Source of the DNA: Streptomyces sp. AA1529
Lineage (GTDB): Bacteria; Actinomycetota; Actinomycetes; Streptomycetales; Streptomycetaceae
Assembly: GCF_000280905.1 (NCBI RefSeq)
Contig: NZ_ALAP01000092.1
Location: 248,001 to 312,000, forward strand
Direction of reading: 5' to 3'
DNA: 64,000 nt
Made by a program: the position numbers and the translations under genes
Notes under the pieces: generated by a model
The model's input: only the letters and a program-made list of their open reading frames with translations
The model's database searches: none
Told to the model about the DNA's origin: nothing
In this document: in pieces, positions 32,966 to 41,796 of the stretch
Layout: each line of letters begins with the position of its first letter
Position numbering within the stretch: the first letter of the stretch is position 1

Positions 32966-34021
32966 GTGACCCCGCCCCAACCGCCCGTGCTGGTCGAAAG
33001 GGACGGCCGCGCCGGCCGTCTCGTGCTCAACCGCCCGCGCACGCTCAACGCACTCGACCGGGAGATGGTCGACCGGCTCACCGGAGCGCTGGACACCTGG
33101 GAGCGGGACGACGCGGTCGCCGCCGTCGTCCTCAGCGGCGCGGGCGAGCGGGGGCTGTGCGCGGGCGGAGACATCCGCGGGATCCACGAGGACGTGCGAC
33201 AGGGCGGCGGCGCGGACTCCGCACGGTTCTGGGCGGCGGAGTACCGCCTCAACGCCCGGATCGCCCGCTACCCCAAGCCGTACGTGGCGCTCATGGACGG
33301 GGTCGTGATGGGCGGCGGTGTCGGAGTCTCGGCACACGGCAGCGTCCGCGTCGTCACCGAGCGGTCGCGAGTCGCCATGCCGGAGACGGGCATCGGCTTC
33401 GTCCCGGACGTGGGCGGCACCTGGCTGCTGTCGCGGGCGCCGGGCGAGCTGGGCACACACCTGGCACTGACCGCCGGAGCGGTGGGTGCGGCGGACGCCC
33501 TGCTGTGCGGACTGGCGGACCACTTCGTCCCCGCGGACCGGCTCGCGGACTTCGCCGCCGCGCTGTCCCACACCCCGCCCGCGGACGCGGTGGCGCGGTA
33601 CGCGACCGTCCCGCCGGAGTCCGAACTGGCCGGGCAGCGGGCCTGGATCGACACCTGCTACGACTCCGACAGCGTTCCGGAGATCCTGGCCCGGCTGCGC
33701 GACCACGGCGGGACCGCGGCCAAGGAGGCGGCCGCGGCCGTCGAGTCGAAGTCCCCCACCTCCCTCAAGGTCACCCTCGCCGCGCTGCGCCGGGCACGGG
33801 ACCTCACCTCGCTGGAGGCGGCTCTGGAACAGGAGTACCGCACCTCCGTCGCCGCGCTCTCCTCACCCGACTTCGCCGAGGGCGTGCGGGCCCGGATCAT
33901 CGACAAGGACCGCAGCCCGCGCTGGTCGCCCGGCGCACTCGAGGAGGTCTCCGAGGAGGAGGTGGCACGGCACTTCGCGCCGCCGGACAGCGGCGACCTG
34001 AGGCTCGACGTGCGAATCTGA
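32966..34021 (+). CDS. 3-hydroxyisobutyryl-CoA hydrolase-like (enoyl-CoA hydratase/isomerase family)
   Basis: A 351-residue crotonase-fold enzyme. The first oxyanion-hole strand is GLCAGGDIRGIHE (about 63-75), the second MDGVVMGGGVGVSAHG (about 110-125), with VAMPETGIGFVPDVGGTW carrying the acidic residue. The length and long C-terminal domain fit HIBYL-CoA hydrolase (valine catabolism) rather than a 260-residue enoyl hydratase. GTG 32966 follows GAGGAGCGCC. It stands alone, so valine degradation is inferred from family only. Confidence 0.8.
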   Translation: MTPPQPPVLVERDGRAGRLVLNRPRTLNALDREMVDRLTGALDTWERDDAVAAVVLSGAGERGLCAGGDIRGIHEDVRQGGGADSARFWAAEYRLNARIARYPKPYVALMDGVVMGGGVGVSAHGSVRVVTERSRVAMPETGIGFVPDVGGTWLLSRAPGELGTHLALTAGAVGAADALLCGLADHFVPADRLADFAAALSHTPPADAVARYATVPPESELAGQRAWIDTCYDSDSVPEILARLRDHGGTAAKEAAAAVESKSPTSLKVTLAALRRARDLTSLEAALEQEYRTSVAALSSPDFAEGVRARIIDKDRSPRWSPGALEEVSEEEVARHFAPPDSGDLRLDVRI

Positions 34022-34156
34022 CGCTTTCTGCGGGCATATTCTGATGGCCCATGAGCTACCCGTGCGTTCCTCACATCACGTTCGTGACAGAACTGACTAC
34101 ACATTCCCCTCACACATGCTGCACGCTTGATCCGTGCTTCCGAGGGGAGGGGAACG
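34022..34156 (+). promoter_or_regulatory. AT-rich ramC promoter region
   Basis: This 135-bp gap upstream of ramC is AT-rich for this genome. It has a TCACG-TT-CGTGA dyad (34076-34087) and two CCTCACA repeats 39 bp apart (34069-34075, 34108-34114). In other streptomycetes RamR/AmfR activates this promoter; these elements are candidates for its site, but I cannot fix the motif by eye. Confidence 0.45.
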
Positions 34157-36913
34157 ATGGACAAGCGGTACGAGATCTTCTGTCTCGCGGACCCGTATTT
34201 CTACGAAACACCCGACCGCTTGTCGGACTCCGCGTCACGCACCGCCACGGACGACACGGGAAGACGGTCCGACGAGTCGGCCGCCGACCGTTCCGCTGAT
34301 CCGGGCGCATTCCCGGTAGCGAGCCGACCCGTCCCCGCCGGCTGGCGGCAGACCCGGTCCGGCGACTGGCTGGAGCTGCGCCCGGTGGCGGGAGAATTCC
34401 CGCTGCAGGGCTGGAAGATTCACGCCTCGGCGACTCTCGACAACGCGGACGAAATCGGCACGGCGATCTGGGACCACTGCGTACCCCGCGGAATTCCCTT
34501 CAAATTCGTGCCGCACCGCACCCTCCTGTACCTGCGCAACGCCAAATATGCCGGGCGCGGCACGAGCGGTAAATTCGCCACGATATACCCGGCCGACGAG
34601 ACACAGCTCGAGAGCATTCTGCGCGAGCTGGACGAGAGCCTGTCGGGCCGGCCGGGGCCGTACATCCTGACGGATCTGCGCTGGCGCACCGGACCGCTGT
34701 ACGTACGCTACGGCGGCTTCGCGCCGCGATTCTGCGTCGACGGCCAGGGCAGGCTCGTACCGGCGGTGGAGGACGCCGGCGGCCGGCTCGTCCCGGACCG
34801 CAAGGACCCCGCGTTCCGGGTGCCCGACGGGGTGACGCTGCCCGCCTTCCTCCGGCCGGAGCTGGCGGCGCGCGACGCGGCCACCGTCCAGGAGCTGCCC
34901 TACCGGATCGAGCGGGCGCTGCACTTCTCCAACGGCGGTGGTGTCTACGGCGGCGTCGACACCCGGGACGGGAGCCGGGTCGTGCTCAAGGAGGCACGGC
35001 CGCACGCCGGACTCGCGGCCGACGGCGCCGACGCGGTGGCCCGGCTGGAACGCGAGAAGGCCGCACTCGACCGGCTCGCCGGACTGCCGGTGGTACCGGC
35101 CGTCCGGGACTGGTTCGAACTGGACGGGCACCGGTTCCTGGTGATGGAGGAGCTCGCGGGGCAGACCCTCAACTCCTTCTTCGCCAGACGCCATCCGCTG
35201 CTGAGCTCCGATCCCGACCCGGAAGCACTCACCCGGCACACCGAGTGGGCGCTGCGCATGCACCGGCTGGTGGAGGACGCCGTCGCGGCGGTGCACGAGC
35301 GGGGCATCGTCTTCAACGACCTGCACATGTTCAACATCATGGTGGCGCCCGACGAGCAGTCCGTCGCGCTGCTGGACTTCGAGGCGGCCGCACCCGCCGA
35401 GGACGACCCGCGCCAGATCGTCGCGCACCCCGGATTCATCGCCCCGGCCGACCGCACCCGCTACGAGATCGACCGCTACGCACTGGCATGCCTGCGGCTC
35501 GCGCTGTTCGTCCCGATGACGACGCTGCTGGCGGTCGACCGGGCCAAGGCGGCGCACCTGGCCGAGATCGCCGCCGAGCAGTTCCCCGGCATCCCGCCGG
35601 AGTTCCTGGCCGAGGCCGTCGCCACCATCGAGGGCACGGCCGCCGGTACCGCCGCGGTCCGTGGCACCCGGGTCGCCGCGGCTCCCGCGCCCGGCGACTG
35701 GCCGTCGGCCCGGGACGCGATGGTGCGGGCGATTCTCGCCTCGGCCACTCCCGAGCGCGACGACCGGCTCTTCCCGGGCGACGTGGCGCAGTTCAACGAC
35801 GGCGGAGGGCTCGGGCTGGCGCACGGCGCCGCCGGAGTGCTGCACGCGCTCGCCGAGACGGGCGCCGCCCGCTTCCCGGAGGGCGAGGAGTGGCTGCTGC
35901 GGCACACCGACCCCCCGCCGCGCGGCACCCCGCTGGGGCTCTACGACGGCCTGCCCGGAGTCGCCTGCGTACTGGCCCGCTTCGGCCACACCAAGCGGGC
36001 GCTGGAGCTGACCGAGCGGGTGCTGGACGAGAAGTGGCAGCGGCTGGGCAGTTCCCTGCACGGCGGTCTCGCCGGTCTCGGTCTCGCGCTGGAGCAACTC
36101 GCGGACGACACCGGTGAGCAGCGGCTGCACTCGGCCGCCCTGGAGGCCGCCCGGCTGCTGGCGCGGCGGCTGGACGAACCCGACGACGGCACCCGGGGAG
36201 TCAACCGGGCCGGGCTGCTGCACGGTGCCACCGGATCCGCGCTGCTGTTCCTGCGGCTGTACGAACGGCACGGCGACCCCGCGCTGCTCGACCTGGCCGA
36301 CCGCGCGCTCGCCCGCGACCTGGCGCACTGCGTCCGGGACAGCGCGGGGACCTGGCAGGTCGACGAGGGCAGCCGGGTGATGCCCTACCTGGGTGCGGGC
36401 AGCGTGGGCATCGGCATGGTGCTCGACGACTTCCTGGGCCACCGGCCGGACCACGAGGGCTTCGCGACCGCGCGGGAGGGCATCCTGCCCGCCGCACGGA
36501 TGCGCTACTACGCGCAGCCCGGGCTCTTCCAGGGCCGGGCCGGGATGCTGCTGCACCTCAGCCGGACCACCGCGCCCGGTGTCACCGAGGCCGACCGGCA
36601 GGCGCAGCTCACCGGGCTCGGCTGGTACGGGATGACGTACCAGGAGGGCCTCGCCTTCCCCGGCGACCAGATGATGCGGCTGTCGATGGATCTGGCGACC
36701 GGCACCGCGGGCTGCCTGCTCGCCACGGGTGCCGCCGTCGGCACCGCGGCCGGCGGGACCCCGCCGAGCCTGCCGTTCCTGGCACCACCGGCGCAGCGCA
36801 GCGCCACACCGCCGCCCGGGCCGGCCGCGCGCCACAGCAGCGCGCCGGCACCCGGCGGCCCACAGACCGGCCTCCGGGGCGGGGGCCGTACCGAAGCACA
36901 ACCGTCCCTGTAA
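34157..36913 (+). CDS. ramC: Class III lanthipeptide synthetase (RamC/AmfT-like LanKC)
   Basis: A 918-residue LanKC enzyme that dehydrates Ser residues of the SapB precursor and cyclises them with Cys. An N-terminal lyase-like region (about 1-250) leads to a Ser/Thr kinase domain: Lys near 277 (VVLKEAR), catalytic loop FNDLHMFNIM (Asp about 388), then DFE in place of DFG. The C-terminal LanC-like barrel (about 550-880) shows repeated HGAAG, YDGLPG, HGGLAG, HGATG and FQGRAG loops but lacks the Zn-binding CHG/Cys set of nisin-type LanC, as in RamC. ATG 34157 has GGGGAGGGG. ramS follows 36 bp downstream, making an operon with the two ABC genes. Confidence 0.93.
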   Translation: MDKRYEIFCLADPYFYETPDRLSDSASRTATDDTGRRSDESAADRSADPGAFPVASRPVPAGWRQTRSGDWLELRPVAGEFPLQGWKIHASATLDNADEIGTAIWDHCVPRGIPFKFVPHRTLLYLRNAKYAGRGTSGKFATIYPADETQLESILRELDESLSGRPGPYILTDLRWRTGPLYVRYGGFAPRFCVDGQGRLVPAVEDAGGRLVPDRKDPAFRVPDGVTLPAFLRPELAARDAATVQELPYRIERALHFSNGGGVYGGVDTRDGSRVVLKEARPHAGLAADGADAVARLEREKAALDRLAGLPVVPAVRDWFELDGHRFLVMEELAGQTLNSFFARRHPLLSSDPDPEALTRHTEWALRMHRLVEDAVAAVHERGIVFNDLHMFNIMVAPDEQSVALLDFEAAAPAEDDPRQIVAHPGFIAPADRTRYEIDRYALACLRLALFVPMTTLLAVDRAKAAHLAEIAAEQFPGIPPEFLAEAVATIEGTAAGTAAVRGTRVAAAPAPGDWPSARDAMVRAILASATPERDDRLFPGDVAQFNDGGGLGLAHGAAGVLHALAETGAARFPEGEEWLLRHTDPPPRGTPLGLYDGLPGVACVLARFGHTKRALELTERVLDEKWQRLGSSLHGGLAGLGLALEQLADDTGEQRLHSAALEAARLLARRLDEPDDGTRGVNRAGLLHGATGSALLFLRLYERHGDPALLDLADRALARDLAHCVRDSAGTWQVDEGSRVMPYLGAGSVGIGMVLDDFLGHRPDHEGFATAREGILPAARMRYYAQPGLFQGRAGMLLHLSRTTAPGVTEADRQAQLTGLGWYGMTYQEGLAFPGDQMMRLSMDLATGTAGCLLATGAAVGTAAGGTPPSLPFLAPPAQRSATPPPGPAARHSSAPAPGGPQTGLRGGGRTEAQPSL

Positions 36914-36949
36914 CACACAACCCAACACCCCGATAGGGAAGGAAACATC

Positions 36950-37072
36950 ATGGCCCTTCTGGACCTGCAGACCATGGAGCCCGAGGAGCGCACCGGCGGC
37001 GGCGACGACAGCAGCGCCAGCCTGCTCCTGTGCGACAAGCTCAGCTCCCACAGCGCGCTCCTGTGCCTGTGA
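36950..37072 (+). CDS. ramS: SapB-type lanthipeptide precursor (RamS/AmfS-like)
   Basis: A 40-residue precursor. The leader LLDLQTMEPEE keeps the LxDLQxME motif that recruits LanKC enzymes. The core, Ser21-Ser-Ala-Ser-Leu-Leu-Leu-Cys28 and Ser32-Ser-His-Ser-Ala-Leu-Leu-Cys39, has two Ser-x2-Ser-x3-Cys motifs, as does RamS of S. coelicolor (SRASLLLC and SSLSITTC, recalled from memory). This predicts two lanthionine/labionin-type rings plus dehydroalanines and a hydrophobic, surface-active peptide needed for aerial hyphae. It differs in a Leu C-terminus and DKL linker. ATG 36950 has GGGAAGGAAAC. Confidence 0.9.
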   Translation: MALLDLQTMEPEERTGGGDDSSASLLLCDKLSSHSALLCL

Positions 37073-37076
37073 CCGG

Positions 37077-38906
37077 GTGACTCACGCACCCAGTGCTCCC
37101 GGGCGGGGTTCTGCCCCCGCCCGGGGGCACTCCCCTGTCTCCGGACCGCCGGCCGGCCCGGCCCGCCGCGCTCCCGCCGACCGGCTGCTGCTCGCCGCGG
37201 GACGGCCGCACCTGTGGCGCACCCTCGCGCTGTTCGCCACGGCGACCGGGGCTGCGCTCGCCGCGCTGGCACTGCCCGCGGCCCTGGGCCGCACCCTCGA
37301 TCTGCTGCTGGCCGGCGAGGCGGCCGACGGCGCCGAGACGGGCCGCTGGCTCGCCTGCTGCGCAGCGCTGACCGCCGCCTCGGTGGCGTTGGACGCGGCC
37401 GACGCGGTGCTGACCGGCACGCTCAACTCCCGTACCACAGCCGGGCTGCGCACCCGGCTGGCCGGCCATCTGCTGGCGGTGGGACCGCACCGTGCGGGCC
37501 GCTTCAGCCACGGGGACCTGGTCACCCGCTGCACCGGAAACGCCGCGCACGCGGGCACGGCACCCGGCAGCGTCGCCTCCGCGCTGGCCGCGCTGGTCAC
37601 GCCGGTGGGTGCGCTCGTGGCACTCGCGGTGCTCGACCTGCGGCTCGCGGCGGTCTTCCTCGCCGGCACCCCGCTGCTGGTGCTGCTGCTGCGCGCGTTC
37701 TCCCGCACTTCGACCGACTGCGTGACCCGCTACCAGGAGACCCAGGCGCAGCTCGCCGGGCGGCTCGTGGAGGCACTGACCGGAGCCCGCACCATCGCGG
37801 CCGGCGGCCTGCGCGAACGTGAACAGAAGCGGGTGCTGGAACCGCTGGACCGACTGTCCGCACACGGCCACCGAATGTGGCAGGTGCAGGGCCGGGCTAC
37901 CGCGCAGGCCGCCGTGCTGGTGCCGCTGCTCCAGGTCGCGGTGGTCGCGGTCGGCGGACTGCTGCTGGGCCGGGGGGCGCTGAGCGTGGGCGGTCTGGTG
38001 GCCGCCGCCCGGTACGCGGTACTGGCGGCAGGCGTCGGCACCCTCGTCGGCCAGCTCAACGCGCTGGTGCGCGGCCGTACCGCGGCACGGCGGCTGGCGG
38101 AGGTCCTGGAGGTGCCCGCCATGGCGACCGGGCGCCGGGCGGCCCCGGAGCACACTGCGGGCGGCCGGCCGGGACGGCTGGAACTGCGCGGTGTGCGCGC
38201 CTCGTACGCGGGTGAGCCGGTGCTGCACGACGTGGACCTGGTGGTGCCCGGCGGCACCACGGTCGCCGTGGTCGGCCGGTCGGGAGCGGGCAAGTCGCTG
38301 CTGGCAGCCGTCGCCGGGCGGCTCGCCGAACCGGAGGCCGGGCAGGTGCTGCTGGACGGTACCGACCTGGCCGAACTGGATCCGGCCGCCCTGCGGCGGG
38401 CCGTCGGATTCGCCTTCGAACGCCCGGTGCTGTTCGGCTCCACGGTCGGCGAAGCGCTCGCGGCCGGGATCCCCGCCGGACACGAGGGGCGCGAGGCCCG
38501 GGTCCACGCGGCGGCCCGCGCGGCCTGCGCCGACGGGTTCGTCCGTACTCTGCCGCACGGCTACGGCACGCCCTGCGCACAGGCCCCGCTCTCCGGCGGC
38601 GAGATCCAGCGGCTGGGCCTGGCCCGGGCGCTCGCCCAGGACGGCCGGGTGCTCGTGCTGGACGACGCCACCTCCAGCCTGGACACGGTGACCGAGTGGA
38701 AGGTCACCCGGGCGCTGGCGGACCCGGGCGGGCGGGGCGGGGCACGCACCCGGCTGGTCGTCGCGCACCGCGCCTCGACCGCCGCCCGCGCGGACCTGAC
38801 CGCCTGGCTGGACGGCGGCCGGATCCGGGCGCTGGCTCCGCACCGGCAGTTGTGGGAACAGCCCGGCTACCGGTCCCTCTTCGGCAGCGGGAGCGACGAT
38901 GACTGA
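37077..38906 (+). CDS. ramA: ABC half-transporter (RamA-like)
   Basis: A 609-residue exporter half-unit. Transmembrane helices occupy about residues 45-300. The nucleotide-binding domain has Walker A GRSGAGKS (near 400), signature LSGGEIQR and Walker B VLVLDDATSS. With the next gene it should form a heterodimer exporting the SapB-like peptide. GTG 37077 is the only in-frame start before the first helix that I can find, 4 bp after the ramS stop and without a clear site; a strong hairpin (37092-37131) then falls in its first codons. The 3' end overlaps ramB by 8 bp. Confidence 0.8.
   Translation: MTHAPSAPGRGSAPARGHSPVSGPPAGPARRAPADRLLLAAGRPHLWRTLALFATATGAALAALALPAALGRTLDLLLAGEAADGAETGRWLACCAALTAASVALDAADAVLTGTLNSRTTAGLRTRLAGHLLAVGPHRAGRFSHGDLVTRCTGNAAHAGTAPGSVASALAALVTPVGALVALAVLDLRLAAVFLAGTPLLVLLLRAFSRTSTDCVTRYQETQAQLAGRLVEALTGARTIAAGGLREREQKRVLEPLDRLSAHGHRMWQVQGRATAQAAVLVPLLQVAVVAVGGLLLGRGALSVGGLVAAARYAVLAAGVGTLVGQLNALVRGRTAARRLAEVLEVPAMATGRRAAPEHTAGGRPGRLELRGVRASYAGEPVLHDVDLVVPGGTTVAVVGRSGAGKSLLAAVAGRLAEPEAGQVLLDGTDLAELDPAALRRAVGFAFERPVLFGSTVGEALAAGIPAGHEGREARVHAAARAACADGFVRTLPHGYGTPCAQAPLSGGEIQRLGLARALAQDGRVLVLDDATSSLDTVTEWKVTRALADPGGRGGARTRLVVAHRASTAARADLTAWLDGGRIRALAPHRQLWEQPGYRSLFGSGSDDD
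37092..37131 (+). terminator. 17-bp hairpin directly after ramS
   Basis: Arms 37092-37108 and 37115-37131 pair over 17 bp with one G-T wobble and a 6-nt loop (TTCTGC), starting 20 nt after the ramS stop. It can act as an attenuator or 3'-end stabiliser, making more ramCS message than ramAB. It lies inside the apparent 5' coding end of ramA. Confidence 0.75.
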
Positions 38907-40836
38907 GCCCGCGGCGGCACCCCCCGGGGCCCCGGTGGAGGGGGTGGGCACCGGACCCGCGGAGCGGCAGGCGCCGCACCGGCGCGCGGGCGGCCGGCAC
39001 CGGGCGCCGCGCGGGCTCGGACGGGCCGGGGTGCGCTTCCTGCTGCGGCGGCCACGGGTGCTGCTGGCGCTGGCGGGCTGGTCGGTGCTGGAGGCGGCGC
39101 ACACCTTCGCGCTGGGATTCGCGCTCGCACGGGCCCTGGACGACGGTTTCCTGGCGGGCCGCCCGGCCGTGGGTCTGGGGTGGCTGGGCGTCGCCGCCGC
39201 CGGACTGCTCGCGGGGGCCTGGGGCACGGCACGGGTCTACCGGCAGGTCGCGGCGCTCGCCGAACCGCTGCGGGACGAACTGGTGCGCCGCGTGGTGGGC
39301 CGCGGGCTGTACGAGGCCGTGGCCGCCGCCGGGGCCCCTGGTCGGGCCGCGGACGACGCCGCGGGTACCGGTGTCGTCTCCCGGCTGACGCATCAGGTGG
39401 AGATCGCCCGGGACAGCTTCGCGGGGCTGGTGATGGTCTCGCGCTCGTTCCTGTTCACCCTGATCGGCGCGGTCTCCGGGCTCCTGGCGCTGGCGCCGGT
39501 GCTGCTGCTGGTCGTCGTACCGCCGCTGGTGGCCGGGCTCGCGGTGTTCGCCGGGACCCTGCGGCCGCTCGCCCGTCGGCAGCGGGACTTCCTGGTGGCG
39601 GACGAGGAACTGGCACATGAGGCGGGCACGACGGTGCGGGCGCTGCGGGACGTGACCGCGTGCGGGGCCCAGGAGCGGGTGCGGCAGTCCGTGGTGGAGA
39701 AGGTGGCGGCGGAGCAGCGGGCGGCCGACGCGCTCGCGTACTGGGGGGTGGCCCGGGCGCTGGCGCTGGGGCTGGGCGGACGGCTGCCGGTGGTGCTGCT
39801 GCTGGTGCTCACCCCGTGGCTGCTGCGGCAGGGCGTGAGCGCCGGGGCGCTGGCGGGGGCGCTCACCTACCTCACCCAGGCGCTGCTGCCCGCGCTGCAG
39901 AGCCTGGTGCACGGCCTGGGCGGCGCCGGTGCGCGCTTCGCGGTGGTGATCGGCCGGCTGCGGGACGGAGCCCCGGAACCGTCCCCCGATCCGCCGCGCA
40001 CCCCGCTCCCCGGCCCGCGGGCGGGCGTGCCCGGGGGCGGCGCGGCGGCCGTCTCCGGCGGGGCGGGAGGCGCCGCGGCTCCCGCGCTGGAGCTGCGGGG
40101 AGTCACCTTCGCCTACGGACCGGCGGCCGAGCCGGTGCTCGCCGGGCTCGATCTGACGGTCCCCCCGGACGGGCGGCTGGCGGTCGTCGGCCCCAGCGGG
40201 GCGGGCAAGTCCACACTGGCGCTGCTGGTGGCCGGAGTGCTGCGGCCGTCGAGCGGCGAGATCAGGCTGCACGGCAGCCCCGCCCTGCCGCCGCTGCCGG
40301 AAGGGGCTCCGCGTCCGGCCCGGTTGCCTCCGGCGGTGGAGCAACGGGTGCTGATCCCGCAGGAGTCGTACGTCTTCACCGGCAGCGTGCGGGAGAACCT
40401 GTGCTGTCTGCTGCCGGACGGCGCCGCCGTGCCGGGACCGGTGCTGCTCGGCGCCGCCGAGGCGGTGGGGGCGGACGCGCTCGTGCGGCGGCTGGGCGGG
40501 ATCGACGGGCCGGTGGATCCGGCAGCGCTCTCGGCGGGTGAGCGGCAGCAGATCGCGCTGGCCCGCTCCTATCTGTCCCCGGCCCCGCTGGTCGTCCTGG
40601 ACGAGGCGGGCAGCCAGCTGGACCCCGCCGCCGAGGAGGTGGCCGAGCGCGCCTTCATCCGGCGCGGCGGGGCGCTGGTGGTGATCGCGCACCGGATCAG
40701 TTCGGCTCTCCGCGCCGACCGGGTGCTGGTGCTGGACGGCGAACACACCTGCTGCGGGACCCATGCCGAGCTGCTGGAGCGCTCCGGGCTCTACCGCGAC
40801 CTGGCGGCGGGCTGGGCTCCGCCCTCGCGGGTGTGA
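38899..40836 (+). CDS. ramB: ABC half-transporter (RamB-like)
   Basis: A 645-residue exporter half-unit. A basic, Pro-rich N-terminus (1-50) precedes the membrane domain (about 55-350). A Gly/Ala/Pro linker leads to the nucleotide-binding domain: Walker A GPSGAGKST (about 434), a degenerate signature LSAGERQQ and Walker B VVLDEAGSQLD. The signature lacks the second Gly of LSGGQ, common in one half of a heterodimer. Its start overlaps ramA by 8 bp, so the two are co-translated. It is the last gene of the operon, before a convergent hairpin. Confidence 0.87.
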   Translation: MTEPAAAPPGAPVEGVGTGPAERQAPHRRAGGRHRAPRGLGRAGVRFLLRRPRVLLALAGWSVLEAAHTFALGFALARALDDGFLAGRPAVGLGWLGVAAAGLLAGAWGTARVYRQVAALAEPLRDELVRRVVGRGLYEAVAAAGAPGRAADDAAGTGVVSRLTHQVEIARDSFAGLVMVSRSFLFTLIGAVSGLLALAPVLLLVVVPPLVAGLAVFAGTLRPLARRQRDFLVADEELAHEAGTTVRALRDVTACGAQERVRQSVVEKVAAEQRAADALAYWGVARALALGLGGRLPVVLLLVLTPWLLRQGVSAGALAGALTYLTQALLPALQSLVHGLGGAGARFAVVIGRLRDGAPEPSPDPPRTPLPGPRAGVPGGGAAAVSGGAGGAAAPALELRGVTFAYGPAAEPVLAGLDLTVPPDGRLAVVGPSGAGKSTLALLVAGVLRPSSGEIRLHGSPALPPLPEGAPRPARLPPAVEQRVLIPQESYVFTGSVRENLCCLLPDGAAVPGPVLLGAAEAVGADALVRRLGGIDGPVDPAALSAGERQQIALARSYLSPAPLVVLDEAGSQLDPAAEEVAERAFIRRGGALVVIAHRISSALRADRVLVLDGEHTCCGTHAELLERSGLYRDLAAGWAPPSRV

Positions 40837-40876
40837 CGGGCACGGTCCCCCACGGGGGCGGCACCGGTGTGCGGCC

Positions 40877-40901
40877 GCGGGGAGCGGCCGGCGCTCCCCG
40901 C
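40877..40901. terminator. Bidirectional terminator hairpin
   Basis: A 10-bp perfect stem around CGGGGAGCG/CGCTCCCCG with a 5-nt loop, between the convergent ramB (ends 40836) and ramR (ends 40916) genes. Confidence 0.7.
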
Positions 40902-40915
40902 GCACCGAAGCCCCC

Positions 40916-41533
40916 TCAGAGCCAGCCGGCTCCCTGGGAGATGCGGATGGCGTCCACCCGGTTGCGTGCGCCCGTCTTCCGCGTGATGGCGGACATGTAG
41001 TTGCGCACGGTGCCGGTGGAGAGCCCCAGATGCCGGGCGATCTCGCCGACGGACGCTCCTTCGGCCGCAGCCGAGAGCACGGTCAGCTCCCGTTCGCTCA
41101 GTGGGGCTTCCGAGGCGCGTAAGAAGGTGCCGGCGAGCGCGTTGTCGACGAAGCGCTCGCCGGCGGCGACTCTTCGTATGCCGGTCACCAGTTGCTCGGG
41201 GAGCGCGTCCTTGCACACGAATCCGCGGGCTCCCACGTCCAGCGCCCGGCGCAGGGCCCCCGGGCAGTGCTGGCTCACCAGTACCAGCAGCCGCTGGGCC
41301 GCGTCGGCGGTCCGTACGGCACCGGTCCGGGAGAACCCCGCCAGTTCGTCCAGCGGCGACCGTTTGGTCACATCGGCGTCCACGATGCAGACGTCGGCGG
41401 TCCGCGTCCGCGCCAGCCGCATCGCGTCCTTGGCGGGTGCGGCCTCGATGGCCATGTCGGGCTCCCGGCCGACCAGAGCGGCCAACGCGCAGCGGAGTAT
41501 GCGGACATCGTGCACCAGCAGTACCCGGATCAC
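40916..41533 (-). CDS. ramR: NarL/LuxR-type response regulator (RamR/AmfR-like)
   Basis: A 205-residue regulator. The receiver domain (1-120) has a single acidic residue in the pocket (HD at 8-9, where DD is usual), the phospho-acceptor aligned to Asp52 (IVDADV) and Lys108. The C-terminal LuxR helix-turn-helix (about 142-200) reads LSERELTVLSAAAEGASVGEIARHLG...TVRNYMSAITRKTGARNR. In other Streptomyces, RamR activates the ramCSAB promoter. No histidine kinase is beside it. GTG 41533 has AGGGGGGACC upstream. Convergent to the operon it should control. Confidence 0.88.
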   Translation of the reverse strand: MIRVLLVHDVRILRCALAALVGREPDMAIEAAPAKDAMRLARTRTADVCIVDADVTKRSPLDELAGFSRTGAVRTADAAQRLLVLVSQHCPGALRRALDVGARGFVCKDALPEQLVTGIRRVAAGERFVDNALAGTFLRASEAPLSERELTVLSAAAEGASVGEIARHLGLSTGTVRNYMSAITRKTGARNRVDAIRISQGAGWL

Positions 41534-41796
41534 TCTTGGTCCCCCCTAGATGCCTGATCGCCTCACGGATGACAGGCGCAACTCCATACATACAAGCTCA
41601 TAGGAGCGAAGAGGCGCACAGTTTTGGCCACACATTGAGACCAAACGTGTGCGATGTGTTATGAGGGGCGCGTTAGGGGGCGCATTCAGCGTGGGGACGC
41701 AGACCGTACGCCCCATGCCCCGCTCCGTCTCCTGCCCCGTACCACCCCGGATGCCGCCTGCGCCCGACCCCGCCGCGGGACCACCTCGCCCCCGGC
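41534..41796 (-). promoter_or_regulatory. AT-rich ramR promoter region
   Basis: This 263-bp gap upstream of ramR has several AT-rich stretches (41580-41640). In S. coelicolor and S. griseus, AdpA and BldD act upstream of ramR/amfR. I could not pick a convincing site by eye. Confidence 0.35.
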
